From assembly GCA_934512155.1 (NCBI GenBank), contig CAKSWS010000033.1, forward strand, positions 1 through 18,012: a DNA stretch of 18,012 bases, read 5' to 3'. This document shows, piece after piece, positions 15,440 through 18,012 of the stretch. Both the position numbers and the translations under genes were made by a program. Below the pieces are notes generated by a model, which worked only from the letters and a program-made list of their open reading frames with translations, made no database searches and was not told the DNA's origin. Each line of letters starts with the position of its first letter. Position 1 is the first letter of the stretch. Source of the stretch: an uncultured Eubacterium sp. (GTDB taxonomy: Bacteria; Bacillota; Clostridia; Oscillospirales; Acutalibacteraceae).

Positions 15440-15468
15440 TTGCATTTTTATTTTTTATGGTTTATAAT
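15440..15468 (+). promoter_or_regulatory. queT promoter
   Basis: -35 TTGCAT (15440-15445) and -10 TATAAT (15463-15468) are separated by 17 bases. The start is expected near 15475, leaving a leader of about 74 bases before the ATG at 15549. Confidence 0.75.
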
Positions 15469-15474
15469 CTCCTT

Positions 15475-15538
15475 GTCAGTTCGCAAAATCCTGACCAGGC
15501 AAATTATTAATTTGTCTTCTAAAAACAAAACTAAGGAG
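15475..15538 (+). promoter_or_regulatory. Putative preQ1-type riboswitch in the queT leader
   Basis: The expected transcript begins with a stem-loop GTCAG (15475-15479)/CTGAC (15491-15495) with loop UUCGCAAAAUC. A second hairpin, GGCAAATT/AATTTGTC (15499-15516) with loop ATT, comes next. An A-rich tail, AAAAACAAAACTAAGGAG, runs into the ribosome site (15533-15538). A small first stem, a UCGCA-type loop with C residues on its 3' side, and an A-rich tail merging with the Shine-Dalgarno are features of class I preQ1 riboswitches, which control translation by hiding that site. The intervening hairpin is not part of the minimal class I fold, so class I with an insert, or another preQ1 class, are both possible. 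QueT downstream is the strongest support. Confidence 0.55.
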
Positions 15539-15548
15539 AAAAGTAAAT

Positions 15549-16088
15549 ATGAGAAACAAAAAAGTATTGGTTATTGTTCAAACAGCGTTAATTGCAGCAA
15601 TGTATGCTGCTTTAACTTATGCCCAAAATTTTATTTTTCCGGGCACAACATCGGCGGCTGTCCAGTTTCGTGTGTCGGAAGTTTTAAACGTGCTTGCACT
15701 GTTTACTCCTGTAGCAATTCCCGGTTTAACCATAGGCTGCGTTTTATCAAACATAGTTAATATCGGTCAAGGGCTTCCTCTTGATATGATATTCGGTTCT
15801 CTTGCAACACTGGGTGCCACAATTTGTATGTATTTGCTCAGAAACGTTAAAATTAAAAATTATCCGTTTTTGGCAATGCTTATGCCGGCGATTTTTAACG
15901 GCGTTGTAATCGGCTGGGAAATTGAAACTTTCTTTGTTGACGGTCCGTTTATTTGGGCAGATTTCTTTGTTCAGGGCGGATTGGTTGCTTTGGGCGAGTT
16001 AGGCGTTCTTCTTGTTCTCGGCACAATGTTTTATTTTATTATTGTTAAAAGAGGACTTGATAAAAAAGTTCTTAAAAACAATGCTTGA
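15549..16088 (+). CDS. queT: QueT-type queuosine precursor transporter
   Basis: A 179-residue integral membrane protein of the QueT family (COG4708, DUF988), thought to be the substrate-binding S component of an energy-coupling factor (ECF) transporter for a queuosine precursor such as preQ1. About five hydrophobic helices are visible. The family segment VQFRVSEVLNVLALFTPVAIPG (about 39-60, shown here in two parts as VQFRVSEVLN and VLALFTPVAIPG) and GCVLSNIVN are characteristic. The protein ends with a basic tail. The ATG at 15549 has AAGGAG with a 10-base gap, the site predicted to be regulated by the structured leader. It has its own promoter after the beta-mannosidase and is followed by a strong terminator, so it is probably a single-gene unit. 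No queuosine biosynthesis genes or ECF energising subunits are nearby, consistent with a salvage role using shared EcfAAT. Confidence 0.9.
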   Translation: MRNKKVLVIVQTALIAAMYAALTYAQNFIFPGTTSAAVQFRVSEVLNVLALFTPVAIPGLTIGCVLSNIVNIGQGLPLDMIFGSLATLGATICMYLLRNVKIKNYPFLAMLMPAIFNGVVIGWEIETFFVDGPFIWADFFVQGGLVALGELGVLLVLGTMFYFIIVKRGLDKKVLKNNA

Positions 16089-16109
16089 ATTTGATAATTG
16101 TAAATGTTT

Positions 16110-16145
16110 AAAAGCACCGACGGGTTAATCCGTCGGTGCTTTTTG
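16110..16145. terminator. Terminator after queT
   Basis: A perfect stem of 14 bp: AAAAGCACCGACGG (16110-16123) and CCGTCGGTGCTTTT (16130-16143) around a 6-base loop, with T residues following on the + strand. The minus-strand side has a weaker T-run but lies 6 bases after the DUF4363 stop and may serve it too. Confidence 0.9.
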
Positions 16146-16148
16146 TTG

Positions 16149-16517
16149 TTAAAAAACATTTGAAAATGTTATTCTTGAACTTTCGTAAATTTGCTTTAAT
16201 TCGCTTTTTGCTTCTATCAGCGTGTCGTCTGCACCTTCTGTGTCGTAATTTGAAATATCTTTTAGGGTATTTATGGAAACATCTGCACTTTGAATAATGG
16301 AATGGTCTGTAACAAGCGTTATTTTTTTATAATATTTGTTCCACTCTGCTGTTATTTCTTTACAATATTCTGTTTTTTTTGTTTTGTCTTCACATTCAAG
16401 TGCATTGTCTATTGCTTTTGTAATGTTTTCATAACCGCTTTTAACGGTAATTTGTTCAAAAGTGCAAACGCTGAGTGCTAATATAATAAATATTACGGAA
16501 AACCAAATTCTTTTCAT
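16149..16517 (-). CDS. DUF4363-type small membrane-anchored protein
   Basis: A 122-residue protein. The ATG at 16517 is preceded by AGAGG with a 6-base gap; a TTG two codons earlier is less likely. The N-terminus has one membrane helix (about residues 3-21, after MKRIW) that could also act as an uncleaved signal. The rest is an acidic, helical, charged domain with a WNKYYKKITLVTDH segment and no metal-binding or catalytic motif I recognise. Features and position match DUF4363 proteins, which in clostridia often sit beside DUF421 genes and have no established function. It is the second gene after the DUF421 gene with a 12-base gap, so co-transcription is likely. I infer that it acts outside the membrane together with the DUF421 protein, perhaps in spores. 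The family call is from memory of sequence pattern and context. Confidence 0.65.
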   Translation of the reverse strand: MKRIWFSVIFIILALSVCTFEQITVKSGYENITKAIDNALECEDKTKKTEYCKEITAEWNKYYKKITLVTDHSIIQSADVSINTLKDISNYDTEGADDTLIEAKSELKQIYESSRITFSNVF

Positions 16518-16529
16518 AGTCAACCTCTT

Positions 16530-17204
16530 TTAATTGTTTGATTTAGGAATAATAAATGTGTTGCCGGTATCGTCTATTGTTAAAAGCATAATGTCGGAAA
16601 TATTTTTGTTTGTGCTTTGAATCAGCAATTCTATTTCACTGTTTTTGATTTTTTCTTTTCCGAAGTATTCTGTTACCGGCTTTCCGTCTATTACTATTGA
16701 TATGGGTGTAGAAATTTCTTCTACGGAAAGATTTAAATCTTTTGGGGTAACGGGTTGGTGTTCTGATTTTTGTAAAACAGATACAGAACCGTTTGTTTCA
16801 ATAACGGCGTCTTGCACCGTAGAAATGTCAAACACGTCTTTTTGCCTTACTGCATCAATTAAATCATCCATTGTAAAACGCAGGCGTTTCATTTGTTCTT
16901 GGTTTACTTTTCCGTTTTTTATTACAAAAATCGGTTTTCCCTGAAGCAGATTTCTGAAAGTAAAACTTTTCATGGAAAGTGCAGATGCTAAAATTTCAAA
17001 TGAAACAAAAATTAATATGGGAATAAACATATTTGCCAAGGGCATGCTGTTGTCTTCCAGCGGAATACTTGCCACTTGGGAAACAAGCACGGTTATTACA
17101 AGCTCATGGGGTTTTAACTCGCCTATTTGTCGTTTGCCCATAATTCTTACGGCAAGAATAACCGTAATGTAAATAATTATTGCTCTTATTAATGTTATAC
17201 TCAT
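16530..17204 (-). CDS. DUF421 (YetF-type) membrane protein
   Basis: A 224-residue protein of the DUF421/YetF family. The ATG at 17204 fits GGTGA about 5 bases upstream; a longer start at 17231 has no ribosome site. Three N-terminal helices (about 1-80) include the family segment RIMGKRQIGELKPHELVITVLVSQVASIPLED. A cytoplasmic-type alpha/beta domain follows (about 85-210) with PIFVIKNGKV and LRFTMDDLIDAVRQKDVFDISTVQDAVIETNGSVSV (given in part), typical of the family. Several DUF421 paralogues are linked to spore membranes in Bacillales, including a DUF421-containing protein of the mobile spoVA operon that affects spore heat resistance. Here it leads a two-gene unit with DUF4363 and is divergent from a gerA-type gene 66 bases away, which fits a sporulation role. 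The molecular function is not known. Confidence 0.85.
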   Translation of the reverse strand: MSITLIRAIIIYITVILAVRIMGKRQIGELKPHELVITVLVSQVASIPLEDNSMPLANMFIPILIFVSFEILASALSMKSFTFRNLLQGKPIFVIKNGKVNQEQMKRLRFTMDDLIDAVRQKDVFDISTVQDAVIETNGSVSVLQKSEHQPVTPKDLNLSVEEISTPISIVIDGKPVTEYFGKEKIKNSEIELLIQSTNKNISDIMLLTIDDTGNTFIIPKSNN

Positions 17205-17270
17205 TTTTATCACCGTAAATATTCTTTGCATAATGATTTAAATTATTGAAAAAATATTACAGGTGTTTAT

Positions 17271-18012
17271 ATGGAAAATATTTATTCTTCTTATTCTGAT
17301 AACAAAAATCGTTTGGAACGTGAATTTGCGGATTGCTCTGATTTTTTGCTTCGTGAATGTGTTGTTTGCGGAACAAAATGTATTGTTTGCGTGCTTGACG
17401 GAATGGTAGATTCTCTTCAATTATCTCAAATGATAATGACCCCAATGCTTCGCTTTAAAGGCGGATATAAAAGTGAAAACGAGTTATTTGATTTAATTAA
17501 AACGACAGTTATTGATTCTTTAGAGTTAAGTGAAGGTAAAACCTTTGAGGATATTTATTATTATTTGGCGTCGGGGTTTGCAATAGTTATTTTTGACGGT
17601 GTAGCGAAATATCTTGCTTTGGGAATACAAGGTTTTGCAAAAAGAGAACCTGATGAATCGTCTAACGAATCAAATATTAAAGGTGCAAAAGAATGCTTTA
17701 CTGAAACGCTGAATGATAATAAAGCACTTATCAGGCGGCGTATAAAAAGTCCTGATTTAAAATTAAAACAGATTAAGGTAGGCGAAAGCGCAAAAACTTC
17801 TGTGGTTATTGCATATATGAACAGTATTGTCGATAAAAAGTTGGTTGATGATGTTGAAAAACGAATAACATCCGCACCGATAAAAAAATTGCAGGATTAT
17901 GGGGAGTTAACATCTTTTTTAAACTCAGACGTGGATTCTTTTTTTAAAGCCGTAGGTAATACCGAAAGGCCGGATACGCTTTGCTCAAAACTTCTGGAGG
18001 GCAGGGTGGCTG
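17271..18012 (+). CDS. GerA/SpoVAF-family spore germination protein (3' partial)
   Basis: The first 247 residues of a protein that runs off the window. Full members are near 480-530 residues. The ATG at 17271 has AGGTG with a 6-base gap. The visible part is the soluble N-terminal region of GerA-type A subunits. The signature lies at about 124-165: KREPDESSNESNIKGAKECF, TETLNDNKALIRRRIKSPDL. Next come KVGESAKTSVVIAYMNSIVD and VEKRI, and the beginning of the second subdomain (SKLLEGRVA). These proteins sit in the inner spore membrane and with B and C subunits sense nutrients; SpoVAF is a sporulation-expressed relative. The membrane half and any gerB/gerC partners are beyond the right edge, so GerAA cannot be told from SpoVAF. 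The signature reads KGAKECF where RGPKEGF-like is usual. Five Cys occur in the first 150 residues. Confidence 0.88.
   Translation, partial: MENIYSSYSDNKNRLEREFADCSDFLLRECVVCGTKCIVCVLDGMVDSLQLSQMIMTPMLRFKGGYKSENELFDLIKTTVIDSLELSEGKTFEDIYYYLASGFAIVIFDGVAKYLALGIQGFAKREPDESSNESNIKGAKECFTETLNDNKALIRRRIKSPDLKLKQIKVGESAKTSVVIAYMNSIVDKKLVDDVEKRITSAPIKKLQDYGELTSFLNSDVDSFFKAVGNTERPDTLCSKLLEGRVA

Noticed and set aside
15469..15538. CTCCTT (15469-15474) pairing with AAGGAG (15533-15538) as a riboswitch off-state
   Set aside because: CTCCTT lies between the -10 and the expected start site, so it would not be in the transcript.
17205..17270. Sigma-G/F-type -10 (CATAATG near 17229) upstream of the gerA-type gene
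   Set aside because: No matching -35 at the proper distance; too weak to annotate, though a sporulation promoter remains plausible.

Overview
The window looks like chromosome from an anaerobic, endospore-forming, low-GC Clostridia bacterium, probably gut-associated. The evidence is AT-rich codon use, purine-rich Shine-Dalgarno sites, strong TTGxxx-17-TATAAT promoters, a PerR/reverse-rubrerythrin peroxide module, a GerA-family spore germination gene, an S-layer-homology surface protein, and genes for plant arabinan and host-type glycans (sialic acid, beta-mannosides). No transposase, integrase, phage gene, CRISPR array, rRNA or tRNA was seen.

Layout, left to right: the 3' part of agrB (+); a GPH-family sugar symporter (-); a secreted transglutaminase-like/SLH surface protein (+); a 379-bp hairpin-rich non-coding interval holding two inverted copies of a palindromic element; a membrane PIG-L deacetylase (-); perR and reverse rubrerythrin (+), with a 23-bp operator at the perR start site; a secreted, C-terminally anchored GH51-type arabinofuranosidase (-); a maltose-type sugar O-acetyltransferase (+); nanE-nanA (-); a GH2 beta-mannosidase (+) divergent from nanE; queT (+) behind a structured leader resembling a preQ1 riboswitch; a DUF421-DUF4363 pair (-); and the 5' part of a gerA-type gene (+). 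Transcription units alternate strand every time, so convergent ends and divergent starts alternate. Four of the five convergent junctions hold a compact hairpin terminator, at least three of them with T-runs on both sides. The fifth holds the palindromic element.

Functional links: perR and rubrerythrin form a peroxide-response unit, probably with autoregulation. nanEA and the beta-mannosidase share a 107-bp divergent promoter region and could be co-regulated for host N-glycan use; the ManNAc kinase and sialic acid transporter are not in the window. The arabinofuranosidase and the GPH symporter fit plant polysaccharide and oligosaccharide use but are not adjacent. DUF421, DUF4363 and gerA point to sporulation and spore-membrane functions.

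Most genes are recognisable families. The less explained parts are the inverted hairpin elements at 4555-4810, the queT leader with an extra hairpin, the four-TM PIG-L protein with a long extra C-terminal region, and the mosaic SLH protein.
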